This document shows positions 8,301 through 16,565 of a DNA stretch of 26,213 bases, piece after piece. This stretch comes from Lachnospiraceae bacterium (GTDB taxonomy: Bacteria; Bacillota; Clostridia; Lachnospirales; Lachnospiraceae). Position numbers and translations under genes: made by a program. The stretch is taken from NCBI GenBank assembly GCA_024691145.1, contig JAILNW010000177.1:1-26213 (forward strand), written 5' to 3'. The notes under the pieces are model-generated. The model had not been told where the DNA came from, made no database searches, and saw only the letters and a list, made by a program, of their open reading frames with translations. Position 1 is the first letter of the stretch; every line of letters begins with the position of its first letter.

Positions 8301-9815
8301 CTTTACCATCTCATCATTTATACCAGTTAACTTTTCTATCTTAAGAGGTATAGGAATAAGCGGATTTATAAATGTAGAGTACCTGTCTATTATTTCACCA
8401 TTTTTTACTTTAATGGCGCCAATTTCAATAATCTGGTCATTAATAGGTCCAAAACCAGTAGTCTCAATATCGAAAACGACACAGGTATCATCTAAATTCT
8501 GTCCCTTTATGTTAACAGCAATATCTTTAATATCATCAACAAGATATGCTTCAACTCCGTATATTACCTTAAAGTCTGTATCTATTCCTTCGATAGCATG
8601 ATTTGCATCAGGAAATGCCTGTACAACACCATGATCTGTTACTGCCACTGCTTTATGTCCCCACTTCATGGCTGTTTTTACAAGAGTTTTAACATCAACA
8701 ACAGCATCCATATCACTCATCTTTGTATGGGCATGAAGTTCAATACGTTTTTCTCCTTCGTAATTATCCATTCTGGAAACAGTAAAATCTTCAATCTGAC
8801 GAATACCATTAATAAAGCCTATGGAAATTTCCTTAACAAACTTGTCATATGAGGCACTTCCATCAATTTCAATAAAATTTCCTTTTTTAAGTTTGGCTTC
8901 ATAATCTGCTATTTCATCTTTTAAAACAAAGATTTTTCCTGTTATGCTGTCAGTAAAATCAGTAATTGAAAATGATATAATTGCTTTATCTCCATTTTTC
9001 AATTCTCTTGTTTCACTATTTAAAATCTTTCCTCTTATATGCACTTTTCCTATCTCATCTATAATGTCAACAATCTCTATGAGCTCTCCTTCTATCTGGC
9101 TTCCATAGAATATAGATGGATCCTTAGGAACAGCTTTCTTCGGAATAAACTTTGTACTCTTTGCTTTGTTATTATATTCACTTTTCTTCTGAGCTTTTGC
9201 CTCTTTCTTCTCAGCCTTTAATTGTTCTTTTTCTTTCTTCTTTCGCTCTATTTCTTCTGGATTATATCCTTCAACTGTTTCATAAGCAATATCTTCATAT
9301 TGCTTTCTTTTGACTTCTTTGGAAAATTCAAAATCCACCTTTATGCTATAATCAAATGTCACATTAAATATATTCTCTAAAACCTTTTTAATTGCAGCAG
9401 ACTTTGCTCTTGCTATACATGAATTTTCGCAAATTAAAACAAGATGATCATCCACATAACTTTTTTCTGACTGTTTATAGATACTATATGTGATATTCCC
9501 CTGTTCTCTCATAACATAATCTATATTTTCAGAATAAATCTTCATTATCTTATCAGCCTGATATTTGTCAGAATATTCATATCTTTCAAATATCCTGGCT
9601 CTTTGTGGTAAATTCACAAAGAGCTGGGTATTTATTGCATTCTCCATATCCCTTATGGCTGATTTATCAATAATCTTTTTACTTAAAATGAATACCGAAG
9701 CAACTGAACTTGACTTAGATACAGTTACTCTTTCTACTATAACCTCTTTAAATATCTCCTCCAAAGTTTTTTGAACCTTCACTTTATCGAAGGCCTCAAA
9801 AAATGTTATAGCCAT
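5382..9815 (-). CDS. polC: DNA polymerase III alpha subunit, PolC type
   Basis: This is the replicative polymerase of Gram-positive bacteria, 1477 residues (family about 1440). In order: an N-terminal domain with a Lys/Glu-rich linker (about 180-225), an OB fold (about 240-340), and the PHP domain opened by ELHAHTKMSDMD (359-370). Inserted in the PHP domain is a DnaQ-type 3'-5' exonuclease with FDIETTG (448-454), HNAGFD (529-534) and HRAIDDATA (587-595). A Cys-rich zinc site follows (935, 938, 957, 964, 967), then the palm motif PDIDLNFSGEYQ with catalytic Asp993 and Asp995, and the downstream FRAGTIG and QHPGG motifs. Exonuclease and polymerase catalytic residues are intact. I chose the ATG at 9815 because GGAGG (9821-9825) lies 5 nt upstream; a TTG 18 bp further out is less likely. 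It ends 11 bp before the J-domain/TPR start. Confidence 0.97.
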   Translation of the reverse strand: MAITFFEAFDKVKVQKTLEEIFKEVIVERVTVSKSSSVASVFILSKKIIDKSAIRDMENAINTQLFVNLPQRARIFERYEYSDKYQADKIMKIYSENIDYVMREQGNITYSIYKQSEKSYVDDHLVLICENSCIARAKSAAIKKVLENIFNVTFDYSIKVDFEFSKEVKRKQYEDIAYETVEGYNPEEIERKKKEKEQLKAEKKEAKAQKKSEYNNKAKSTKFIPKKAVPKDPSIFYGSQIEGELIEIVDIIDEIGKVHIRGKILNSETRELKNGDKAIISFSITDFTDSITGKIFVLKDEIADYEAKLKKGNFIEIDGSASYDKFVKEISIGFINGIRQIEDFTVSRMDNYEGEKRIELHAHTKMSDMDAVVDVKTLVKTAMKWGHKAVAVTDHGVVQAFPDANHAIEGIDTDFKVIYGVEAYLVDDIKDIAVNIKGQNLDDTCVVFDIETTGFGPINDQIIEIGAIKVKNGEIIDRYSTFINPLIPIPLKIEKLTGINDEMVKDARLISEVIREFLDFCEGCVLVAHNAGFDTGFIRKKAEFEGIKTDFTVVDTVAFARSLLPHLSNFKLDTVANDLNVSLENHHRAIDDATATAEIFLKLCSKAKEKGVNTLEELNGIVEVSPDVIKKMPTNHAIILAKNETGRVNLYRLVSKSHIDYFARRPRIPKSLFLENREGLIIGSACEAGELYKAILAEATDDELARLVNFYDYLEIQPLGNNMFMLESEKYNVKTIEDLQAINKKIVSLGEEYQKPVVATCDVHFLNPEDEVYRRIIMSGKGFKDADNQAPLYLRTTEEMLREFDYLGRDKAKEVVITNTIKISDMIEKISPVSPNKCPPVIENSDEELRQICYNKAKSMYGENVPEPVMTRLDHELNSIIKNGYSVMYIIAQKLVWKSVEDGYLVGSRGSVGSSFVATMSGITEVNPLPAHYYCEKCHYSDFDSEEVKKYSGSSGCDMPDKVCPVCGANLCKDGHDIPFETFLGFYGDKEPDIDLNFSGEYQAKAHAYTEVIFGSGQTFRAGTIGGVAEKTAYGYVKGYFADRDIIKRSCEIERISQGCVGVKRTTGQHPGGIVVLPIGEEIYTFTPVQRPANDMTTTTVTTHFDYHSIDHNLLKLDILGHDDPTMIRMLEDITGIDATTVPLDEQKVLSLFADTSALNLVNGELMDCDLGSLGVPEFGTEFVMQMLRDTKPKNFSDLVRISGLSHGTDVWLNNAQYYIAKGDCTLSTAICTRDDIMIYLIHMGVENGLAFKIMESVRKGKGLQPHMEEAMREANVPEWYIESCKKIKYMFPKAHAAAYVMMAFRIAYFKVYYPLAYYAAFFSIRAKAFNYELMCMGQEQLEKTMNDYKKRAQDPNPERKLSNKEEDSFSDMRIVQEMYCRGFEFMPIDLKVVKARHFQIIDGKLMPALSSIDGLGDKAADSIVEGVKYGDFLSKDDFKQRCKVSSTVCDTLARLGLLGDLPESNQISLMDMFDLG

Positions 9816-9854
9816 ATTTACCTCCAATAACAACCAAAAAAATCTCTATAATAG

Positions 9855-10919
9855 TTATTGTCTGTCTTCTTTGATCTTTAGAATCTCTTCTTTTAACGCC
9901 TCAAGAAGTTTATCTTCAGGCACTTTCTTTATTATCTCGCCTTTCTTGATAAGAAGGCCTTCTCCTACACCTCCTGCTATACCAAGATCAGCTTCTCTTG
10001 CTTCTCCAGGTCCGTTAACAACACAGCCCATAACTGCAACCTTAATATCAAGGTCGATTCCCTGAACCATATTTTCAACTTTATTAGCAAGTTCAATAAG
10101 ATTAATTCTTGTTCTTCCACAGGTAGGGCAGGAAACAACTTCGATTCCTCCCTTTCTTAAACCAAGATTACGAAGAAGAATCTTGGCTGACTTAACTTCC
10201 TCCACCGGATTACCAGTAAGAGAAATTCTTATAGTATCTCCAATTCCCTGGTATAATATAATGCCAAGTCCAAGTGCAGACTTAATATTTCCAGAAATCA
10301 ATGTTCCTGATTCAGTTATACCAACATGAAGAGGATATTTTGTCTTTCCTGCAAGTAACTCGTGGGCCTTTACACACATAAGAACATCTGATGACTTAAT
10401 GCTTATAACTAAGTTATCATAACCCATATCCTCTATCATCTTAACTTTATCAAGGGCGCTTTCAACTATTCCTTCAGCTGTAACGCTTCCATACTTCTCA
10501 ATTATGTGCTTTTCAAGAGAACCGCTGTTAACTCCTACTCTTATAGGAATATTGTATTCTTTAGCTTTTTCCACAACAGCCCTTACTTTAGATTCATCTC
10601 CAATATTACCTGGATTAATTCGTATCTTATCAGCACCATTTTCAATTGCAGCAATTGCAAGCTTATAATCAAAATGAATGTCACAGACAAGTGGAATTGA
10701 TATCTGCTTTTTAATCTCTTTTATAGCCTCTGCAGCTTCCATTGTTGGAACAGCACATCTGATAATATCGCATCCTGCCTCTGTAAGTTCCTTTATCTGC
10801 TTAACAGTAGCCTCAACATCCTCTGTTTTTGTATTAGTCATAGACTGGATTAATATTGGATTGCCTCCGCCTATAACTCTGTTTCCTATCTTAATCTCTT
10901 TAGTATTGTCACGAAACAT
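9855..10919 (-). CDS. ispG: 4-hydroxy-3-methylbut-2-enyl diphosphate synthase IspG
   Basis: IspG (GcpE) carries out the reductive step that turns the cyclic diphosphate MEcPP into HMBPP, next to last in the MEP isoprenoid pathway. The 354-residue length is normal for the short bacterial form. A TIM-barrel N-terminal part holds IQSMTNT (24-30) and the conserved IRINPGNIG (99-107). The C-terminal iron-sulfur domain has SCPTCGRTR (Cys264, Cys267) and GCVVNGPGE (Cys299, Glu306), which supply the three Cys and one Glu ligands of the [4Fe-4S] cluster. It lies 21 bp after rseP and 39 bp before polC. Together with dxr upstream, two of the MEP enzymes are in this operon. Start is ATG with a GAAGG about 8 nt upstream. 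Confidence 0.97.
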   Translation of the reverse strand: MFRDNTKEIKIGNRVIGGGNPILIQSMTNTKTEDVEATVKQIKELTEAGCDIIRCAVPTMEAAEAIKEIKKQISIPLVCDIHFDYKLAIAAIENGADKIRINPGNIGDESKVRAVVEKAKEYNIPIRVGVNSGSLEKHIIEKYGSVTAEGIVESALDKVKMIEDMGYDNLVISIKSSDVLMCVKAHELLAGKTKYPLHVGITESGTLISGNIKSALGLGIILYQGIGDTIRISLTGNPVEEVKSAKILLRNLGLRKGGIEVVSCPTCGRTRINLIELANKVENMVQGIDLDIKVAVMGCVVNGPGEAREADLGIAGGVGEGLLIKKGEIIKKVPEDKLLEALKEEILKIKEDRQ

Positions 10920-10940
10920 ATTATCATACCTTCTTTTAAA

Positions 10941-12362
10941 TTATTTTCCTGCTATATTAATAGCATCATTGAAAAATACAAATACCATTAAAATCATTAG
11001 TAATATTAAACCGATTGCATGAATCATACCTTCAACTTCACGCTTAATAGGCTTTCTTCTTATTGCCTCTATAATTAAGAATAATAATCTTCCACCGTCA
11101 AGGGCAGGTATTGGTAATAAGTTCATTACACCAATGTTGGCACTAAGAAGTATACATATATACATCATATTAAGAGTAGCATATCCAAGACCATCTTCAT
11201 TATATGATTCTTCATATGCATCTCCAATAAAGTTAACCATTCCTAAAGGTCCTGAAACGTCTTTTCTTGATGCCTTTCCTTTAATCATATAACCAAGTGA
11301 CTGAACTGCAACCTTTATCCAGTATTTAACTTCGCATGCACTGTATTTTATAGTCTGAACAGCACTAAGTCCCTCTGTTCTCTGCTGGCTGTATACGAAT
11401 CCAACCATGTAACTTTCATTCTTTTCCGTAAGATTAACCTGTACATTATGCTTTGTATCATTTTCTCTTACATACTCAATCTCTATATTCTTTTCAAGAT
11501 CATTATTAATAATATAATCTTCAAATTCTTCATAAGTCTCAGTAACAGTACCGTTAATACCAACAATTCTGTCACCAGCCTTAAGTCCTGCCTTATCAAG
11601 AGGAGAATCCTCTTCAACTGACTTAATAATAGTTAATTCTGTATTACCCTCAAGTTCTGCACCAGTAATAACATACTCTACTACTTTTTTAGGATTAACA
11701 GTAAAGGTCTTCTTCTCTCCTTTTCTGCTGACCACCATAGTAACAGGGTCTGTACTGTCTATAGGATAAAACATATTAAGCTGTGACTGAAGGTCTCTTG
11801 CATTAATAATCTCTCTTCCGTTAACTTCAAGAATAATGTCGCCTTTTTTTAAACCAGCTTCCTTCGCAGGCATATTATCTATTACATTTGTAACTTTGGC
11901 ATAATCCCATCCAACTATTCCAACAAGAACCAGTGAAAGAATAAATGCAAGTATAAAGTTAAATACAGGTCCTGCAACAACTACAGACATTCTTGCCCAA
12001 ACACTCTTTTTATTAAATGCATTATCAAGTTCAATATCCTGGTCTTCTCCAACCATCATACATGAACCTCCAAGAGGAAGCCATCTTAAGCTGTAAGTTG
12101 TTTCGCCCTTCTGTACGCTCCATATCTTTGGTCCCATACCTAAAGAAAAATCAGTAACACCTATACCATTCTTCTTTGCAAGTATAAAATGACCAAACTC
12201 ATGGATTATTATTATAAGACTGAATACTATTAATGCAACAAGTATCTTTATAAACATACTTCTGAAGTTTCCAACACAAACTAATAATACTGCCAATATA
12301 ACAGCCACCACAATAAGCTGGTTCAACGGCTTTGACAAAAACTTCTTTATCTTATCACCCAT
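10941..12362 (-). CDS. rseP: RseP/RasP-type site-2 membrane metalloprotease
   Basis: This intramembrane zinc protease cuts anti-sigma factors and leftover signal peptides inside the cytoplasmic membrane. It has 473 residues. The zinc site is HEFGH (54-58) inside a membrane helix, completed by NLLPIPALDGG (414-424, Asp422 as third ligand). Two PDZ domains lie between: about 155-200 (AGLKKGDIILEVNG) and about 240-285 (AGLKAGDRIVGING). Further membrane helices are near 128-151, 398-415 and 447-466. HEFGH is about 35 residues further in than in most family members, because an extra hydrophobic segment (about 14-31) precedes the usual first helix. The ATG abuts the dxr stop (TAA-ATG), with GGAGG 7 nt upstream inside dxr, so translation is probably coupled. 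Its position beside cdsA, dxr and uppS is typical of bacteria. Confidence 0.95.
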   Translation of the reverse strand: MGDKIKKFLSKPLNQLIVVAVILAVLLVCVGNFRSMFIKILVALIVFSLIIIIHEFGHFILAKKNGIGVTDFSLGMGPKIWSVQKGETTYSLRWLPLGGSCMMVGEDQDIELDNAFNKKSVWARMSVVVAGPVFNFILAFILSLVLVGIVGWDYAKVTNVIDNMPAKEAGLKKGDIILEVNGREIINARDLQSQLNMFYPIDSTDPVTMVVSRKGEKKTFTVNPKKVVEYVITGAELEGNTELTIIKSVEEDSPLDKAGLKAGDRIVGINGTVTETYEEFEDYIINNDLEKNIEIEYVRENDTKHNVQVNLTEKNESYMVGFVYSQQRTEGLSAVQTIKYSACEVKYWIKVAVQSLGYMIKGKASRKDVSGPLGMVNFIGDAYEESYNEDGLGYATLNMMYICILLSANIGVMNLLPIPALDGGRLLFLIIEAIRRKPIKREVEGMIHAIGLILLMILMVFVFFNDAINIAGK

Positions 12363-13514
12363 TTAGAAACCTCCTTTATTATCTTCTATAATATTATAAA
12401 CTTCCTGTTCTGTATTAAGAATCTCATCAAGTGTAGGATTATCTATAAATTTATGATTATTAATACAATATTCAATAATATCATAAATATTTGTAAATGA
12501 TATCTCCCTGTTAAGGAACATGCTGACTGCCTTTTCATTGGCTGCATTAAATACTGTAGGAAGGCTTCCTCCCTTTCTTCCTGCTTCATAAGCCATCTTA
12601 AGTCCCTTAAATGTCTCCATATCAGGCTTTTCAAAAGTAATATTCTTAAGTTCATAAAAATCAAGTTTTTTACTGTTAAGATATCTTCTTTCAGGATAGT
12701 ATAATGCATACTGTATAGGAAGTTTCATATCAGGTGTTCCAAGCTGAGCCATTACTGCACCATCCTTATATTCAACCATAGAATGAATAACACTCTGTGG
12801 ATGAACAACAACCTTAACATCATCAATATCTACGTCAAATAGCCACTTTGCCTCTATAACCTCAAGTCCTTTATTAACCATAGATGCTGAATCAATTGTT
12901 ATCTTTCTTCCCATACTCCAGTTAGGATGTTTAAGTGCATCTTCAAGTTTTACAGTTTTTAGCTGTTCATAACTATATCCCCTGAAGGGACCTCCTGATG
13001 CAGTTAACCATACTTTATCAAGTTCTTTATTATTCTCTCCGTTAAGAGACTGGAATATTGCACTATGTTCACTGTCAACAGGATATATATTAATGCCATA
13101 TTCCTTTGTAAGAGGCATAATAATGTGACCTGCAGTTACAAGTGTCTCTTTGTTGGCAAGTGCAATATCCTTTGAAGCTTTAATTGCTTCAATTGTAGGT
13201 CTTATTCCTATCATACCTACAATTGCAGTTACAACTATATCTGCCTGTAAAATAGTTGCACACTCTATCATTCCATCCATGCCGACAACCACTTTACACT
13301 CAGTATCTTTTATATTATTTTCAAGTTCCTTAGCCTTATTGCTATCTGCAACACATGCAATAAGCGGTTTAAATTCTCTTATTTGTTTTTCAAGCAATTC
13401 TATATTAGAACCAGCACTAAGGGCAACAACATTAAGATCATCATTATCTCTTACAATTTCCAAAGTCTGTGTTCCAATAGAACCTGTTGATCCTAAAATT
13501 GATATATTCTTCAT
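12363..13514 (-). CDS. dxr: 1-deoxy-D-xylulose 5-phosphate reductoisomerase
   Basis: Dxr converts DXP to MEP with NADPH, the first committed step of the MEP pathway. It has 383 residues, a normal length. The Rossmann motif ILGSTGSIG spans residues 6-14. ANKETLVTAG (120-129) is followed by the metal-binding PVDSEHSA (145-152; Asp147, Glu149). The flexible-loop region TASGGPFRG (171-179) and HPNWSMGRKITIDSASMVNKG (196-216) precede the third acidic ligand in LEVIEAKW. The C-terminal motif GGSLPTVFNAANE is present. All recognisable catalytic positions are intact. GGAGG lies 4 nt before the ATG. The gene is 13 bp behind cdsA and touches rseP. Confidence 0.97.
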   Translation of the reverse strand: MKNISILGSTGSIGTQTLEIVRDNDDLNVVALSAGSNIELLEKQIREFKPLIACVADSNKAKELENNIKDTECKVVVGMDGMIECATILQADIVVTAIVGMIGIRPTIEAIKASKDIALANKETLVTAGHIIMPLTKEYGINIYPVDSEHSAIFQSLNGENNKELDKVWLTASGGPFRGYSYEQLKTVKLEDALKHPNWSMGRKITIDSASMVNKGLEVIEAKWLFDVDIDDVKVVVHPQSVIHSMVEYKDGAVMAQLGTPDMKLPIQYALYYPERRYLNSKKLDFYELKNITFEKPDMETFKGLKMAYEAGRKGGSLPTVFNAANEKAVSMFLNREISFTNIYDIIEYCINNHKFIDNPTLDEILNTEQEVYNIIEDNKGGF

Positions 13515-13527
13515 AAATCCTCCAAAA

Positions 13528-14334
13528 TTATTTCATAAAGCTGACAGCAAGAAAATAAACTATAGGAGCAGTAAAAATAACACTGTCAAATCTGTCAAGT
13601 ATTCCTCCATGTCCTGGTATCAGCGTTCCATAATCCTTAATTCCTTTATTTCTCTTAATAGCAGAAGCTGCAAGGTCTCCAAGCTGTGAAATAATACTTG
13701 AAGCACCACTTATTATTGCAAATGCAACAACAGGGTTAATACTCATACTTATCTTATCTCTTACAAAATATGCATATAATCCCCCAAGTAAAGCAGCTCC
13801 AATAATGCCACCAAGGCTTCCTTCAATAGACTTCTTAGGGCTTACCTTAGGCGAAAGTTTATGTTTTCCAATAAGCATTCCTGTACAGTAAGCACATGTA
13901 TCAGAAATCCATGAACCCATAAATACAAGCCATACTAACCATAAACCATTATCAAGCATTCTTATTCTGTATATGAATGATAACATAATTACAACGTATG
14001 TAAGTCCGAAAAATGCCATGGTTATCTGTTCTGATGTATACTTTGGAAATGAAAATACATACAGGCACATAATAAGCATAAGGTAAGCAATAATTACATG
14101 TAAGGCATACTTATCACATAAGTCAAAATACATAATGCCAAACCATACTGCTGTTATTAAATATCCCATTGCTCCAAGGGAAGTTTTGTTAACCTCCACA
14201 ACTCTAAGTATCTCCATCATACCAATCATGGATATAACTAATAATACACCAAACAAAACATTACCACCATAAATTAATGATAATAAAGCAACAATAACTA
14301 TAACTGCTGCGCTTCTAGTTCTTACCCAAAACAT
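13528..14334 (-). CDS. cdsA: Phosphatidate cytidylyltransferase
   Basis: CdsA is an integral membrane enzyme that makes CDP-diacylglycerol from phosphatidate and CTP, the branch point of phospholipid synthesis. The 268-residue protein consists mostly of membrane helices (about 7 to 8 hydrophobic stretches, the first directly after MFWVRTRSA). The family signature is complete near the C-terminus: SAIKRNKGIKDYGTLIPGHG followed by GILDRFDS, containing the KD, PGHGG and DRxD elements that bind metal and CTP. GGAGGAT lies 6 nt upstream of the ATG. It is 23 bp behind uppS and 13 bp before dxr. Confidence 0.96.
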   Translation of the reverse strand: MFWVRTRSAAVIVIVALLSLIYGGNVLFGVLLVISMIGMMEILRVVEVNKTSLGAMGYLITAVWFGIMYFDLCDKYALHVIIAYLMLIMCLYVFSFPKYTSEQITMAFFGLTYVVIMLSFIYRIRMLDNGLWLVWLVFMGSWISDTCAYCTGMLIGKHKLSPKVSPKKSIEGSLGGIIGAALLGGLYAYFVRDKISMSINPVVAFAIISGASSIISQLGDLAASAIKRNKGIKDYGTLIPGHGGILDRFDSVIFTAPIVYFLAVSFMK

Positions 14335-14357
14335 CTATATATCCTCCTATCAATATA

Positions 14358-15089
14358 TTATGATTTAATACCACCAAATCTTCTGTCAACCTTATTATAA
14401 AAATCAACAGCTGCTTCCAAATCTTTCTTTGAAAAATCAGGCCACAAAGTATCTGTGAAATAAAACTCCGAATAAGCTATCTGCCACATCATATAATTTG
14501 ACATTCTCTGCTCACCGCTTGTTCTTATTACAAGATCAGGATCTGGCAACTCTCTCGTATCCAGATGATCACTAATAAGTTTTTCATCTATATCATCTAA
14601 ACTTATCTTTCCTTCATCATGTTCTTTCATTATTTCCTTAAATGCTCTTCTTATCTCATCTCTGCTGCCGTAGTTTAAGGCAACTGTAAAGTTAAGTCCT
14701 GTGTGTTCCTTTGAATAATCCACAAGATCCTTAATTGTATTCTGAAAATCCTCGTCAAGTACAGAAATATCTCCTATAACTCTGACCTTCATATTATTCT
14801 TTTTACATTTCTTTCTACAATCCTTCAAATACTGTCTTAATAATTTCATAATGGCTTCTACTTCTGCCGATGGTCTCTTCCAGTTCTCAGTCGAGAATGC
14901 ATAAACAGTAACATACTTTATTCCCATATCCCTTGCAATGGTACATACTTTCTCTATGTTTGCCGCTCCCTGTACATGTCCTGCATTACGAGGGAGAAAT
15001 CTCTTCTTTGCCCATCTTCCATTACCATCAAGTATAATTGCCACATGCTCCGGAATCTTTCTTCCATCACTATTAATTATATCTCCCAT
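14358..15089 (-). CDS. uppS: Isoprenyl transferase (undecaprenyl diphosphate synthase type)
   Basis: A cis-prenyltransferase that extends farnesyl diphosphate with IPP to the C55 carrier lipid used for peptidoglycan and other wall polymers. The 243-residue protein has the hallmark HVAIILDGNGRWAKKR (15-30, Asp21 metal-binding), GHVQGAANIEK, VYAFSTENWKRP, NYGSRDEI and DLVIRTSGEQRMSNYMMWQ, followed by YSEFYFTDTLWPDF. Small changes such as RMSNYMMW for the common RLSNFLLW are conservative. GGAGG is 6 nt upstream of the ATG. It takes isoprenoid units from the pathway served by dxr and ispG in the same operon. It is separated from frr by about 100 bp holding a stem-loop, the widest gap between pyrH and hscC. 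Confidence 0.96.
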   Translation of the reverse strand: MGDIINSDGRKIPEHVAIILDGNGRWAKKRFLPRNAGHVQGAANIEKVCTIARDMGIKYVTVYAFSTENWKRPSAEVEAIMKLLRQYLKDCRKKCKKNNMKVRVIGDISVLDEDFQNTIKDLVDYSKEHTGLNFTVALNYGSRDEIRRAFKEIMKEHDEGKISLDDIDEKLISDHLDTRELPDPDLVIRTSGEQRMSNYMMWQIAYSEFYFTDTLWPDFSKKDLEAAVDFYNKVDRRFGGIKS

Positions 15090-15144
15090 AGGAAACCTCC
15101 CAATTCATTCTTAGTTTTACTTATCATATTTCTTTAAAGTCTTT

Positions 15145-15178
15145 AAGGGACTGGGTTACAATGTAACCACAATCCCTT
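15145..15178 (-). promoter_or_regulatory. Imperfect stem-loop between frr and uppS
   Basis: Inverted repeats form an outer 6-bp stem (15145-15150 with 15173-15178), an internal loop, and an inner 6-bp stem (15154-15159 with 15163-15168) closed by 3 nt. No U-run follows on either strand, so it is not a canonical intrinsic terminator. It may be an mRNA processing or stability element, or a weak attenuator between the translation genes and the lipid genes. Confidence 0.4.
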
Positions 15179-15190
15179 GATAAATCATTA

Positions 15191-15736
15191 CTATACAGTA
15201 AGTATCTCTTGTGATTTACTTTCTATCATCTTGTCAATTTCAGCTACATACTTATCTGTAATCTTTTGCACTTTATCTTCATTATCTTTAAGTTCATCAT
15301 CAGACATCTCATTAGCCTTATTAAGCTTCTTAAGTGCATCATTGGCATCACGTCTTATATTACGTATTGCAACTTTAGCACCTTCGCCCTTTTTCTTAAC
15401 GTCTTTAACTAATTCTTTTCTTCTTTCCTCAGTAAGTTCTGGAAATACAAGTCTTATAACCTTTCCATCGTTACTTGGAGTAATTCCAATATCAGAAATC
15501 ATAATAGCCTTCTCAATCTCCTTAATAAGACTTGAATCCCATGGCTGTATCTGAATTACTCTTGCTTCAGGTGCAGATATATTAGCAACCGACTGTATAG
15601 GAGAAGGCTGTCCATAGTATTCAACCTTAATCTTATCAACTATATGTGGGTTTGCTCTTCCAGCTCTTATGCTCTGATATTCTTCCATAAGATTGTCTAC
15701 TGACTTAATCATCTTTTCTTCAAATTGCTTAATCAT
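15191..15736 (-). CDS. frr: Ribosome recycling factor
   Basis: RRF splits post-termination ribosomes together with EF-G. The 181-residue protein is close to the family length of 185 and is fully colinear: KMIKSVDNLMEEYQSIRAGRANPHIVDKIKVEYYG at the start, then PSPIQSVANISAPEARVIQIQPWD, the IGITPSNDGKVIRLVFPELTEERRKEL block, and the long C-terminal helix with VAIRNIRRDAND. It directly follows pyrH (36 bp), the usual bacterial order. AGGAG lies about 10 nt upstream of the ATG, a slightly long spacing. Confidence 0.98.
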   Translation of the reverse strand: MIKQFEEKMIKSVDNLMEEYQSIRAGRANPHIVDKIKVEYYGQPSPIQSVANISAPEARVIQIQPWDSSLIKEIEKAIMISDIGITPSNDGKVIRLVFPELTEERRKELVKDVKKKGEGAKVAIRNIRRDANDALKKLNKANEMSDDELKDNEDKVQKITDKYVAEIDKMIESKSQEILTV

Positions 15737-15772
15737 CTTTTTAAAATCTCCTTCGATTATAAATTTTTCTAA

Positions 15773-16477
15773 TTAAACTGTAACTTTAGTTCCAGTGAAG
15801 TTACCAAAAACAGCATTAACAATGCTATTCTCTTCATTTAATCCAAACACAAGCATAGGCATCTTATTCTCAAGACACATGATTGTTGCAGATAAATCAA
15901 TTACAGCAAGTTTCTTGTCAAGAACTTCATCAATACTTATCTCATCATACTTTTTAGCATCAGGATTAACCTTAGGATCACTATCGTAAACACCATCTAT
16001 TGCCTTAGCTAAAAGTATAACGTCTGCTTCTATCTCGATTGCTCTAAGTACAGTGGCTGTATCTGTTGAGAAATATGGATGTCCAGTTCCTCCTGCAAAA
16101 AATGTTACCATGCCCTTCTTAAAATACTTATTAACTCTGTCTTTTGAAAAGAGTTTAGTCATGGAACCACATTCAAAAGGAGTAAGTACATTTGTTTCCA
16201 TTCCCTGTGATCTGAATATCTCAGATACATATATACAATTCATAACAGTTGCAAGCATACCAATCTGATCTGCCTTTGTTCTGTCTATGTTCTCGCTTGT
16301 TCTTCCTCTCCAGAAGTTACCTCCGCCTATTACAATACCAACATTGATTCCTTTATCAACAAGTTCTTTAACCTGCTTTGCGACCTTTATACATGTTGCC
16401 TCATCAAATCCAGTCTTCTTGTCTCCTGCAAGTGCCTCTCCACTGAGTTTTAATAAAACTCTTTTATATTGTGCCAT
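15773..16477 (-). CDS. pyrH: UMP kinase
   Basis: PyrH phosphorylates UMP to UDP and belongs to the amino acid kinase fold. The protein has 234 residues from the chosen start. Visible motifs are VLLKLSGEAL near the N-terminus, IVIGGGNFWRG (phosphate-binding loop), ADQIGMLATVMN, GGTGHPYFSTDTATVLRA and LLAKAIDGVYDSDP. I prefer the ATG at 16477, giving MAQYKRVLLK, because GGAGGACAT at 16484-16492 is placed correctly for it. An in-frame ATG 27 bp further out would place this ribosome binding site inside the gene. A promoter precedes it at 16522-16549, so pyrH and the genes after it can be transcribed without the bactofilin. Confidence 0.97.
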   Translation of the reverse strand: MAQYKRVLLKLSGEALAGDKKTGFDEATCIKVAKQVKELVDKGINVGIVIGGGNFWRGRTSENIDRTKADQIGMLATVMNCIYVSEIFRSQGMETNVLTPFECGSMTKLFSKDRVNKYFKKGMVTFFAGGTGHPYFSTDTATVLRAIEIEADVILLAKAIDGVYDSDPKVNPDAKKYDEISIDEVLDKKLAVIDLSATIMCLENKMPMLVFGLNEENSIVNAVFGNFTGTKVTV

Positions 16478-16521
16478 CTTAATATGTCCTCCATTCATAA
16501 TCAAATATAATCTACAATCTA

Positions 16522-16549
16522 ATTATACTTAAAATTTTCATCTTTACAA
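16522..16549 (-). promoter_or_regulatory. Probable sigma-A promoter for pyrH and following genes
   Basis: On the minus strand TTGTAA (16549-16544) and a perfect TATAAT (16527-16522) are separated by 16 bp, about 45 bp ahead of the pyrH start codon. It would give the housekeeping part of the operon its own start point downstream of the bactofilin. Confidence 0.6.
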
Positions 16550-16565
16550 GAAGATTTTTATAAAA

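Noticed and set aside
9825..9860. 7-bp AT-rich inverted repeat covering the ispG stop and part of the polC Shine-Dalgarno
   Set aside because: Loop of 22 nt and only two G-C pairs; too weak to claim as a regulatory hairpin.
13150..13689. Plus-strand frame of 179 codons across dxr and cdsA
   Set aside because: It lies opposite two well-supported genes, spans their junction and has no start signals.
16541..16556. Inverted repeat behind the bactofilin gene as a terminator
   Set aside because: The stem is only 5 A/T-rich pairs and no U-run follows; the same bases form the pyrH promoter -35 region.
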